This document shows, one piece after another, positions 12,379-22,687 of a stretch of DNA of 64,000 nt; the first letter of the stretch is position 1; the number at the start of each line of letters is the position of its first letter. Origin of the DNA: Lepturacanthus savala (taxonomy: Eukaryota; Chordata; Actinopteri; Scombriformes; Trichiuridae); assembly GCA_030544235.1 (NCBI GenBank), contig CM060464.1, forward strand, positions 33,747,602-33,811,601, read 5' to 3'. The position numbers were made by a program, and so were the translations under genes. The notes under the pieces were generated by a model. The model saw only the letters and a list, made by a program, of their open reading frames with translations. It had not been told where the DNA came from and did not search any database.

Positions 12379-15300
12379 ATATGCATTCTCTCGGTCTGAA
12401 GAGCACAAAAAGACAAAATGCTATGTAGACCTAAATCAGTACAATATTTTTATAGAAAATCTTATTTACCTTTTACTTTATCTGAAATGGTATAGTTTTG
12501 GATCAGAAATTCACCAAGAAAAGCTATTGTTTTCATGTGGTTTGTGTTTTAAAGTTTTTATTGCTCCATATGCATTCTCTCGGTCTGAAGAGCACAAAAA
12601 GACAAAATGCTATGTAGGCCTAAATCAGTACAATATTTTTACAGAAAATCTCATTTACCATTTACTATATGTGAAATGGTATAGTTTTGGATTAGAAATT
12701 CACCTGGAAAAACTATTGTTTTCATGTGGTTTGTGTTTTAAAGTTTTTATTGCTCCATATGCATTCTCTCGGTCTGAAGAGCACAAAAAGACAAAATGCT
12801 ATGTAGACCTAAATCAGTACAATATTTTTAGAGAAAATCTTATTTACCTTTTACTTTATGTGAAATGGTATAGTTTTGGATCAGAAATTCACCTGGAAAA
12901 GCTATTGTTTTCATGTGGTTTGTGTTTTAAAGTTTTTATTGCTCCATATGCATTCTCTCGGTCTGAAGAGCACAAAAAGACAAAAAGCTATGTAGGCCTA
13001 AATAAGTACAATATTTTTATAAACAATCTTATTTACCTTTTACTATATGTAAAATGGTATAGTTTGGGATCAGAAATTCACCTGGAAAAGCTATTGTTTT
13101 CATGTGGTTTGTGTTTTAAAGTTTTTATTGCTCCATTTGCATTCTCTCGGTCTGAAGAGCACAAAAAGACAAAATGCTATGTAGGCCTAAATCAGTACAA
13201 TATTTTTATAGAAAATCTTATTTACCTTTTACTTTATGTGAAATGGTATAGTTTTGGATCAGAAATTCACCTGGAAAAGCTATTGTTTTCATGTGGTTTG
13301 TGTTTTAAAGTTTTTATTGCTCCATTTGCATTCTCTCGGTCTGAAGAGCACAAAAAGACAAAATGCTATGTAGGCCTAAATCAGTACAATATTTTTACAG
13401 AAAATCTCATTTACCATTTACTATATGTAAAATGGTATAGTTTTGGATCAGAAATTCACCTGGAAAAGCTATTGTTTTCATGTGGTTTGTGTTTTAAAGT
13501 TTTTATTGCTCCATATGCATTCTCTCGGTCTGAAGAGCACAAAAAGACAAAATGCTATGTAGACCTAAATCAGTACAATATTTTTATAGAAAATCTTATT
13601 TACCTTTTACTTTATCTGAAATGGTATAGTTTTGGATCAGAAATTCACCCGGAAAAGCTATTGTTTTCATGTGGTTTGTGTTTTAAAGTTTTTATTGCTC
13701 CATTTGCATTCTCTCGGTCTGAAGAGCACAAAAAGACAAAATGCTATGTAGGCCTAAATCAGTACAATATTTTTACAGAAAATCTCATTTACCATTTACT
13801 ATATGTGAAATGGTATAGTTTTGGATTAGAAATTCACCTGGAAAAACTATTGTTTTCATGTGGTTTGTGTTTTAAAGTTTTTATTGCTCCATATGCATTC
13901 TCTCGGTCTGAAGAGCACAAAAAGACAAAATGCTATGTAGACCTAAATCAGTACAATATTTTTAGAGAAAATCTTATTTACCTTTTACTTTATGTGAAAT
14001 GGTATAGTTTTGGATCAGAAATTCACCTGGAAAAGCTATTGTTTTCATGTGGTTTGTCTTTTAAAGTTTTTATTGCTCCATATGCATTCTCTCGGTCTGA
14101 AGAGCACAAAAAGACAAAAAGCTATGTAGGCCTAAATAAGTACAATATTTTTATAAACAATCTTATTTACCTTTTACTATATGTAAAATGGTATAGTTTG
14201 GGATCAGAAATTCACCTGGAAAAGCTATTGTTTTCATGTGGTTTGTGTTTTAAAGTTTTTATTGCTCCATTTGCATTCTCTCGGTCTGAAGAGCACAAAA
14301 AGACAAAATGCTATGTAGGCCTAAATCAGTACAATATTTTTATAGAAAATCTTATTTACCTTTTACTTTAAGTGAAATGGTATAGTTTTGGATCAGAAAT
14401 TCACCTGGAAAAGCTATTGTTTTCATGTGGTTTGTGTTTTAAAGTTTTTATTGCTCCATTTGCATTCTCTCGGTCTGAAGAGCACAAAAAGACAAAATGC
14501 TATGTAGGCCTAAATCAGTACAATATTTTTACAGAAAATCTCATTTACCATTTACTATATGTAAAATGGTATATTTTGGGATCAGAAATTCACCTGGAAA
14601 AGCTATTGTTTTCATGTGGTTTGTGTTTTAAAGTTTTTATTGCTCCATTTGCATTCTCTCGGTCTGAAGAGCACAAAAAGACAAAATGCTATGTAGGCCT
14701 AAATAAGTACAATATTTTTATAAACAATCTTATTTACCTTTTACTATATGTAAAATGGTATAGTTTGGGATCAGAAATTCACCTGGAAAAGCTATTGTTT
14801 TCATGTGGTTTGTGTTTTAAAGTTTTTATTGCTCCATATGCATTCTCTCGGTCTGAAGAGCACAAAAAGACAAAATGCTATGTAGGCCTAAATCAGTACA
14901 ATATTTTTACAGAAAATCTCATTTACCATTTACTATATGTAAAATGGTATAGTTTTGGATCAGAAATTCACCTGGAAAAGCTATTGTTTTCATGTGGTTT
15001 GTGTTTTAAAGTTTTTATTGCTCCATTTGCATTCTCTCGGTCTGAAGAGCACAAAAAGACAAAATGCTATGTAGGCCTAAATCAGTACAATATTTTTACA
15101 GAAAATCTCATTTACCACTTACTATATGTGAAATGGTATAGTTTTGGATTAGAAATTCACCTTCACCTGGAAAAGCTATTGTTTTCATGTGGTTTGTGTT
15201 TTAAAGTTTTTATTGCTCCATATGCATTCTCTCGGTCTGAAGAGCACAAAATGACAAAAAGCTATGTAGGCCTAAATAAGTACAATATTTTTATAAACAA

Positions 15301-15715
15301 TCTTATTTACCTTTTACTATATGTAAAATGGTATAGTTTGGGATCAGAAATTCACCTGGAAAAGCTATTGTTTTCATGTGGTTTGTGTTTTAAAGTTTTT
15401 ATTGCTCCATATGCATTCTCTCGGTCTGAAGAGCACAAAAAGACAAAATGCTATGTAGACCTAAATCAGTACAATATTTTTAGAGAAAATCTTATTTACC
15501 TTTTACTTTATGTGAAATGGTATAGTTTTGGATCAGAAATTCACCTGGAAAAGCTATTGTTTTCATGTGGTTTGTGTTTTAAAGTTTTTATTGCTCCATA
15601 TGCATTCTCTCGGTCTGAAGAGCACAAAAAGACAAAATGCTATGTAGACCTAAATCAGTACAATATTTTTATAGAAAATCTTATTTACCTTTTACTTTAT
15701 GTGAAATGGTATAGT

Positions 15716-16314
15716 TTTGGATCAGAAATTCACCTGGGAAAGCTATTGTTTTCATGTGGTTCATGTTTTAAAGTTTTTATGGCTCCAGAATCTTTCTCTC
15801 AGTCTGAAGAGCACAATAAGATAGAAAGCTGTCGGCTTGTCGGCCTAATCAGTGCAATATTTTTTACAGAAAATCTTATTTACCTTTCATTTTATGTGCA
15901 ATGGTATAGTTTTGGATTAGAAATTCACCTGGGAAAGTCCGATATCGTTTTCCAGACATCCAGAATCCAGACATCTATAGAAACAAAGTGAAATTCTTTT
16001 GGCATAAAGGTCACCACTGGGGTTATTACAGGAACGGCACAAAGGCGACAGAAGGCCACATGAATTTAAATCATTTCATCAAGAAGCCATGGGAAGGTCT
16101 TGTTCAATCTCAAATATAAGGCTTTACATACACCAGTGGGTACAAGGAAGAACAACTGTGTCAACAACAGTGGTCAAACGCACTCTAGTGCCTGAAATGC
16201 CTATACTAACGTTAAATTAAGTTAAAATGTATTGTGAGTATGTAATGATGTTGTTGTTGAAATCAATGTCTGTAATGATGAGAAGTAAAGTTAAAGAAAA
16301 ACTAGACAATTCAC
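15716..16314 (+). repeat. Left array edge: decayed satellite plus unique flank fragment
   Basis: The last 1.2 monomers (15,716-15,936) are clearly diverged from the array interior (for example caggctcc-type changes and a cctgggaaag variant). A non-satellite segment follows from 15,937 to 16,314. The same segment in inverted orientation abuts diverged satellite at 43,199-43,577 and, shortened, at 58,832-58,990. One frame (frpd-type, starting GKVRxRFPDIQNPDIY) is open for a while in all three copies. I do not recognise it. Confidence 0.8.
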
Positions 16315-16592
16315 GCAGAAATTGTGAGTTGGGTCTGGGCTGTCGGGGGTCCTTGCTGGAGTTTTATAATGGTCGTGATACCTTGGATGGGATGCTGGGG
16401 TCCTCTTTATTAATACTACAAAGTTTGATGGTTGTGGGGACTTTAGATCCAAAGTTATTGATGAAAAACTATTGACCAATCAGCTTTCATGCCTTTCAGA
16501 GAAATCAGCTCAGCCACGAAGCTGTGGTGTTTCCATGGTGATGATGACGACCTCTCTGACACAGACCAACTGCTTCTAACTCAAAAATTCTG

Positions 16593-16597
<5 letters not shown>
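16315..16597. other. Unassigned flank, partly shared with the right arm
   Basis: No gene is recognised. From about 16,456 the sequence matches the reverse complement of 58,700-58,842. The stretch 16,097-16,455 is missing from the right arm. Small open frames here lack supporting features. Confidence 0.6.

Positions 16598-16672
<75 letters not shown>
16598..16672. repeat. (TA)n microsatellite
   Basis: About 37 uninterrupted TA dinucleotides. The corresponding place in the inverted right arm (around 58,680) has no such tract, so the expansion is specific to the left arm. Confidence 0.97.
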
Positions 16673-16675
<3 letters not shown>

Positions 16676-16890
16676 CCCAACATCATCACTGAGGAGGGTA
16701 TTCTTATGAGATGCCATGTCTTTGATATGTAGCTATATACCTCCTTAATACATTATTTTATTTAAAATAATTTATTCATGTATTTATGTCAGTTGCATAA
16801 AATATCTATATGTAATGTATTAATATCCATGTATAACATACTTAACCTAAAACCTTCACAGTACATCTATGTATGTTATTAAAATCCTCA

Positions 16891-17207
16891 GACATTAGAT
16901 TCTAGATTCAAAGTTCACTTTATTGTCATTTCACTCCACATTTACATTCAGTCTGAAATTAAATTGCTTCTCATCATTGACATTACATAAAAAATGGTGA
17001 TTAAATGATTACTAAAAAATTCTATCTATAAAAAAAATATATTTTCAATCACATATTTAAAAACAGTATTTCACAGCATTAATAACCAAATAATTTCAGA
17101 GGTTCAGTAAAAAGTGCTTCAATGTCTCCAATCCAGTGCTGTTTAAAGTAGTTCAGACATGTCCTTAAATCAGTTCAAACCATGTCCTTGGTTGTTGTCC
17201 GCAATAT

Positions 17208-17238
<31 letters not shown>

Positions 17239-17389
17239 CTTCATCAGTCCTAATTGGCTGTTTTTGTTGTCCATGGAAACTACAGCTCCTGAACCAGGAA
17301 GTGATGTTGTAGGTCAGGATGCTGTCAGTGGAGCCGCTGTAGAAGGTGGTAAAGTGAGCAGACCAGTTACTATCAATGACCATTAAAAT
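16891..17389 (-). mobile_element. LINE 3' end (CR1/L2/Rex1-like), left-arm copy
   Basis: On the minus strand a reading frame (FYSGSTDSILTYNITSWF) resembles the end of a jockey-superfamily LINE ORF2. It is followed by an untranslated tail ending in GAATCTA-type short repeats near 16,891, as such LINEs often do. The inverted partner at 57,832-58,497 is longer. Here a run of 27 Gs replaces about 200 bp of that copy. Family assignment is by motif resemblance only. Confidence 0.5.
17208..17234. repeat. Homopolymer of 27 G
   Basis: This uninterrupted G-tract sits exactly where the right-arm LINE copy has about 200 bp rich in C-runs and CA repeats (roughly 57,985-58,190). It marks a deletion or slippage joint and is also a possible sequencing trouble spot. 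Confidence 0.95.
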
Positions 17390-17523
17390 TCTTTAGTGAT
17401 ATTACAGTGTAGATGCATTAACTGGAAAAACACAACAACCAAGCAGATTATAAAATGACTAATAAGTCTTGCTTGTTCTCTACTCCTATTCCATGTTTCT
17501 CCACAGTAAGTCAACGTGGTCAT

Positions 17524-18035
17524 TGTTAGAATGATGCATATAAGTTATCCCATATTTACTCATTTCCATTCTTTTATTCTTTGTTCTGCATAACATGACA
17601 GTATAAGTTTGTGTGTGTATCTTCCAGGTGGACAATGGAGATGTTGCAGCTGTTGACTTGACCAAGATCTGAACTTCCTTCCAACTGTTCAATGATTTTA
17701 CCAGGTTCCTGTCGTAATGACAAGAATACCTACCTAACTTTAGCTGACCTGTTTACATTCTAGAGAAAGGAAAACAAAACCTTGTATTAGTTAGACATTT
17801 ACGACAGTTTATGTTGTTGCTGGCCATTCCCCCTCCCCTTAGAAGCAACAACATCATGTAACTAGGGACCACCCTAAGGAAATAAAAAGAGGGTTCTGGC
17901 AGAGATATGGTTAGAGCGGGTTGGAGACTGCAACTGAGCATCTCTCTGTCCATTCTCCTCACCAGTATGAAATCTTAATATCTTCTCTTCTCCTGTGTGT
18001 GTTTTTAAATGTTTTAGGTTGTTTGAACCTGGACA
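17524..18035 (+). mobile_element. Solo LTR, endogenous retrovirus, left arm
   Basis: The element starts TGTTAGAATG and ends TTTGAACCTGGACA, with the canonical TG...CA ends. It is bracketed by a perfect 5-bp target duplication GTCAT (17,519-17,523 and 18,036-18,040). It is closely related to the LTRs at 55,640-56,137 and 57,128-57,689. A complete LTR with intact flanking duplication and no internal region indicates LTR-LTR recombination. The right-arm copy has the same insertion site (ATGAC on the opposite strand at 57,690-57,694), so the insertion predates the inverted duplication. Confidence 0.9.
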
Positions 18036-18040
18036 GTCAT

Positions 18041-19082
18041 CAGCTGGATTTGGCACACCATGAACTTGTCAGCAGCACTTAAAGACAAAATAAATAAAAC
18101 ATTTAGTGTTAATGTTTGCAGGTATGACAGTATTTGGTGATAGACAATCTGAAATGAGTCTTACTTTCGGCAGGATGAGATTCCTGTAGAGGCTCATGTG
18201 GGCGTGACTTGTAAGTTGTACTTTAATCCTTCTTCAAGCAGACAGGTTATATTGAGCAGTCATCTCACAGGAATTGGAGAGTCAGGGAGAGTCAGGGAGA
18301 AAAAAAAACAAACCAACATCAGGTTAAAACTATCAACATCGTCATTTAATGAAGAATCATCAGTGCAATGACCATCAAATATTTTACTCACCTTGTTTCT
18401 GTATGTGTGGAACTTCCAACCTCAGCCAACATCACATGTTACCAGGCTGTAGGGCTATTTACCCTTAGCTGGGACAGTGGTTGACGGACACCAGGACTTG
18501 TCCACAGTGGTGGTCCTGGATGCCGCGACTCTGGGGCCCACTGCTGCTCCAAGATCCCCATACAGTTCAGCTTGGGACCGTGAGGTACCCAGTTTCCGTG
18601 CATGGCCCCGGGGAGGCACTGTAGGAGTCTTGGTAGTGGAGAGGCTATATACTGGCTTTCACCCTCCGTTAAGAAGGCTAACCAGCAGCAGTAGGTGTAA
18701 CATGCAGGATCGCAGGGTTACTGCACGAGACGCTTCACACATACACTGTGTTAGCACACAACACTGTGTACAAACACCCACACACACACGGGACAAACAT
18801 TTAACAAGACAAAGTGGCATTTGTTGTATTGGCCAAGTTAAACATGATCATGCAGCGTTACTTTTAGCTGCTAAATTAATAATAGCAGTTGTAAATCAGA
18901 TTAGTCAATTTGCAATTATATTAACATTACAGTCATCAGATCACTCTCAAGTTCTTCTGTTAGCTTAACATTAAACTACTTAACTGAACATTGAAGTACT
19001 TAAGTGAACATTAAACTAAGCACTTAACTGAACACCGAACTGCACAGTGACGACTTTCAAAGTCTCAAGGGGACAACCAAAA
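18041..19082. other. Non-coding or unassigned stretch
   Basis: No gene is recognised. On the minus strand about 18,470-18,655 is an open, relatively GC-rich frame (contains KLGTSRSQAELYGDLG) that could be an eroded exon of the neighbouring minus-strand gene, but no family was identified. A short GGGAGAGTCA direct repeat lies at 18,275-18,300. Confidence 0.4.
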
Positions 19083-20840
19083 CTATATAAAATGCATCAA
19101 TATGTAGCTGCAGTATTTGGCAAATGCAGACAGACATGCGGCACAGGACAAACAAATGGGTGGGGTGGTGGAGAGAGGGATACAGAGAGCGTACCCATGC
19201 TCTGTTTCTATCTGCACCACAAGAGGAGTTGCAAAAGGAAAAAGACCAGTACTGCCAAACACCAACTTGATTGGGACCTGTCGCCGAACCGCTACCCTCT
19301 TGCTCATGGGTTCCTTGACTCGTGCAATGTAAACCAGCATGTCCGGCGGCCCGAGAACCTTTTTCCGAAACTTTTGATGAGCCTCTGGATTGTTCAATTC
19401 CAGTCCGATCAGCTTCACAGTTTCGGGTAGGTCCATATACATGCACAGGTGATTGTGCCGAAAGCGCCGCTGACGAGGCCATCCTCGATGTCGACGTTCC
19501 TCGTCACCATGACACGCGCGCCGACTTTGATGTTGTCCGGCAGATCCCTCCTGTTGCCCTTGAAGCCCCAGGGGATCCTTCCGATAATCCTCCACAGGAA
19601 TGTTGACGACAGTCAACCCAAGGGCTGCAACGGTGGTTGCGTCGTGGGCGTCCACCTCCTTGTTTGTCGCAAAGATGTGAAGGGCATCCACCGGACGATG
19701 TTGGCCATCGACGACACACTGCTCGAGCGGAGCTTTGTCGTTGACGGAAAGTGGTTCATTCTTCTGCTTTGTGCGCAGTCTGTTCAACAGCTCAGCAAAA
19801 GACCGGTCGTCCTTTTGCCACATGATTTCCGTCAAGGTGACCATCTGGAAAGAACTCCAGAGGTCAAGGAAATGATCCTCACGCACACAGAGCGGCTTGG
19901 CCCTGCCAAGGGGCGGCAGCTAGTAGAAGTCCCCAACCGTCAAGACCGACATGCCTCCAAAGGGCCTCTTGTTGCCTTTGATTTGTTGCAACCGCCAGTG
20001 CACAGGCAAAGAGGTCCTTGGAAATCATAGAGATCTCGTCAATGATCAAGATTTAACTTCGTCCAACGCGCTGCCGGAAAGCAAGGTCTGTGCTTTACCG
20101 CGTCTGGATGTAAGACTTCTGATGCTGCTGGAAAGCAGGGTTGTTTCTGTACTGGTTGCGGATGTAAGATTTCATTGCAGATTTCTGCCGTTGCCGGGAA
20201 GCAAGGTCAGTCTTGTACCGTATTTGAATGTGTGATTTCTGCCGCTCCCGGAAAGCAAGATTGGTGCTGTACTGCTTCCGAACGCAAGACTTCATTGAAG
20301 ATTTATGACGCGGTTGGAATACAGGGTCAGTGTTCTACCGCTTCATTAAGTAAGTCCTCTTTTTGTGCCGATGCTGAATATAGCTTGCCCTCATTGCCTG
20401 TAACTTCTTCTCCTGAAATTCTGATCTACTGGCATATTGCAGTTTTTCAGACTGACGTCTGCCAGTGGTTCTCTTTTCACCAGAAGGCAGACGTTTGCTG
20501 ATCGCACTTGCTCGACGTACAGTTTTCCTGCATCTGCTCGAGCCAACTCTTGAAACGTACTGCTTTGTTTTCTCACACAACTACACCAACGCTGGTGTAG
20601 TTGGTTGGACGCTGGGTCTGGCACAGCATCTGGAGTGAGAACCGTGTCAGCTTCACATTCTGAGGTGTTTCCTTCAAGAAAAACTGTACGTTGGAAGACC
20701 TCCTGACCACAGCTTTGGTCCAATGCAGCATCTGGAATGATAATCAAATCGTCTCCCAGTTCAAGGGTGTCACCATCTAGAAGAAACGCACTTGGTTCGG
20801 TTTCAGCTTCTGACAAGACTGCAACTGCAACTTCAAACAT
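19083..20840 (-). pseudogene. PIF1-type DNA helicase, broken (Helitron-like or stand-alone PIF1)
   Basis: Read on the minus strand from an ATG at 20,840, preceded by a good splice acceptor (TTTCAG). The acidic N-terminal part (to about 20,590) is followed by an Arg/Lys-rich tandem repeat of 18-20 residues (KSYIRNQYRNNPAF type, 20,095-20,600). The sequence then jumps straight into a helicase core: LIIDEISM (Walker B, near 20,050), a GDFYQLPP-like motif, a motif with SFQMVTLTEIMWQKDDRSF (about 19,850), and HIFATNKEVDAHD (about 19,680). The Walker A segment and anything between repeats and Walker B are missing. A pair of near-compensating frameshifts lies around 19,440-19,580, and the C-terminal motifs are not recognisable. 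Fish Helitrons and related PIF1 proteins share this repeat-plus-helicase plan. No Helitron Rep domain or ends were seen. The gene sits directly behind the SGNH-like exons. Confidence 0.75.
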
Positions 20841-20893
20841 GTTCTGAAATCAATCATGGAATTATCTAGTCATAATACGTCAAAGTAACTTAC

Positions 20894-22000
20894 ATTGCTG
20901 CAGGCAGCCCGGGCGGTGGTCACCAGCCTCTAGAAGTCCGTAGCTGAATCTGAAAGAGAAACTCTACGGTCCAGGTTATTACCGGGGGCCAACACAATGA
21001 CTGCCTCGGGAGTGCGAGGCAGAGATAAATTTCATACCTCGACCTCTACGGCGCTGGCCTTGGCTCCAGGGATGGAGAGGAGACCAAAGGAGATCCACCC
21101 CGGCATGGCCACGATTCCCTCCACGATTGAACGCAGATGGGAATTGCCAACCGTGAGGACAAACTGCAAAAGAAAAGAATTGTTTAAGATGTGCAAATCC
21201 TCTAAAGTTAGTCTGACATTAATTAGTCTCCAAAAACTGGGACCAAGCCGTACCTTGTCTGTTGACGGCGGAGGAACCATGACCCTCTTGGTGTGCTTGG
21301 TGTAGTAGGACCTGGGCCAGGTCACCGGACGGTGACGCCTGCCACAACCCCGACCTGTAGAAATACAACAAAGGAGATCAAAGTCTGGAACATTTTACAT
21401 GAAAAAAGCCCAGATAACTGTTTACTGATGACTCACGAACCAACACGTTATAAACACATTAAAGTAAAAAGAGTGGGTCACGTAACAGGCCAGAAGCCAG
21501 GGACAGGGAGGAGGAGGTCCGACCTGGGGGACACCTGCCGAGCAGCAGGGACTAACAGGCAGGGCATCTGATGAATGCAAACAGCAATGACAACAGTCAA
21601 GATTCACTCATTGGAGGATGATTCATTAGAAATGATAACCAACCAACCAACCAAATAACCAACCAGAGGGAGACTTACCTTTGCAGTTGGGGACTCTGTG
21701 GCGATGGTCCTCAGGGTCCAGACTCCAGGGGGTGGGGGCGGGGTCACAGGCGGGGTCATCTGAAATCAAGAAAACAATAGCCAGGCTTTAAGAGCTTCAA
21801 TGTTGTTGCAAAGATCAGTATTGTAGAGGCAGACTGTCAGAGGACTGGATGATGATGCTGGTTTTGATGTGTAAATGGTGACATGGTTTTGAGAAGACGT
21901 GGGATGTGGATGGTGCAGTTACCTCCTGGAACCGAGGGTCCAGCGGCCTCCAGCGCAGCGTCCGGGCCCGGGAGCGCTTCCCCTTCCCCAAGTTCCAAAT
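20894..22000 (-). pseudogene. Spliced SGNH/GDSL-like gene, minus strand (decayed)
   Basis: Several exons with clean GT/AG borders can be read on the minus strand: about 22,000-21,923 (LGKGKRSRARTLRWRPLDP), 21,759-21,679, 21,354-21,254, 21,163-21,038 and 20,949-20,894. The middle exons join in one frame and give HTKRVMVPPP followed by FVLTVGNSHLRSIVEG. The latter resembles block I (GDSH) of SGNH hydrolase-like proteins, with Asn in place of Asp and the Ser kept. The 56-bp exon needs a frame change to continue (LRTEVLEAG), so the gene is probably dead here. A 50-bp intron separates it from the helicase exon, so the two may be one transcript. Whether this is a transposon or host gene is not decided by the sequence. 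Confidence 0.55.
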
Positions 22001-22373
22001 AAAGTTAGTAAATGTGGTGAAAATGGTAGAGATGTATGGAATGATTGTTCTTGTGTGACAGGTGTGTGGGTGTGTGTAAATGCAGGTATGTGTGTGTGAA
22101 ACCTGAGGCGGAGCTGCAGGAGAGAAGAGGACCACCACAAATGTTATTACTGATTATATTAACTACATTGACTCACATTAACATTTAGTTTACTGATATA
22201 ATTTAACTACAGCAACTCACAACAGTAAGAACACAATCTATCAAACAAATCAGTTAATGACATTATGATCACATTAACATGTTAACACACATCAGTTAAA
22301 GACATCAAAATCACATGACTATGTTCAACTACACACACACACCCCAGTTAAATACAATCAAATCACATGACTA
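22001..22373. other. AT-rich spacer before the EnSpm element
   Basis: No coding signal. On the minus strand a good acceptor context (TCTCTCCTGCAG) lies near 22,112, which could belong to the SGNH-like gene. The rest is simple AT-rich DNA with a short CA tract at about 22,332-22,342. Confidence 0.5.
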
Positions 22374-22559
22374 CACAGCAAAATCTGCAGTGTTGTTTTT
22401 TCAGTGTAAATAATTTTGAGTTGGTGGGTGTTGATTTTGGTGTTATTTTAACACTTTTAGTGATAAAAAAGCTCTGCGGGCAGTGTTAATCAAGCAAGTG
22501 ACATGTTAGCACCTGTGACTGAGTTACATTCACTCCTGGCTGTGTTGATGTAAATATCC

Positions 22560-22687
22560 GGACCATTAACCAAAACGAAGAAGAAGACAATATCCGGTTC
22601 GCGGGCATTTCTACCTCACAACGGTTGGAAGCGGGAGAAATAGGAGGAGACATCAGCCTAGACTGTGTAATCTACAGTTTAAATAAG
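22560..22687 (+). promoter_or_regulatory. Possible 5' leader exon of the EnSpm accessory gene
   Basis: A non-coding, moderately GC-rich stretch ends at a strong splice donor (AATAAG|GTAAGA, exon end 22,687). It lies about 190 bp inside the left terminus and upstream of the first coding exon. The start is approximate. No TATA box stands out. Confidence 0.35.

Larger units (their letters stand above)
1..15936 (+). repeat. 189-bp satellite array, left block (about 84 monomers)
   Basis: Head-to-tail monomers recur every 189 bp, for example at 91 and 280. Monomers are nearly identical and differ at a small set of diagnostic positions (tat/ttt, gac/ggc, cag/aag, ata/aca/aga, tca/tta). The monomer is AT-rich, and one frame has no stop, so runs of the array read as proteins with a 63-residue period (SEIHLEKLLFSCGLCFKVF... 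type). Against coding function: variants between monomers are mostly non-synonymous, 1-bp insertions occur near 992 and 8,370, a stop interrupts the frame near 1,328 and another at about 14,369, and no promoter or conserved start is visible. A nucleosome-length AT-rich monomer with higher-order repeats is typical of pericentromeric satellites. That placement is inference. Confidence 0.95.

Noticed and set aside
1..15936. CENP-B box in the satellite
   Set aside because: I looked for a TTCG....A..CGGG-type motif in the monomer and saw none, so no centromere protein site can be claimed.
101..15991. Very long open frames as giant repeat-protein genes
   Set aside because: They follow only from a 189-bp satellite with a stop-free frame. 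Variants are mostly amino-acid changing, and frameshifts and stops occur at random. There is no promoter or consistent start.
16505..16717. Small frame with Tyr-Ile repeats
   Set aside because: It is the translation of a (TA)n tract.
17486..18056. Short minus-strand frames as genes
   Set aside because: They lie within the solo LTR and have no coding features. Equivalent frames in other LTR copies are not conserved.
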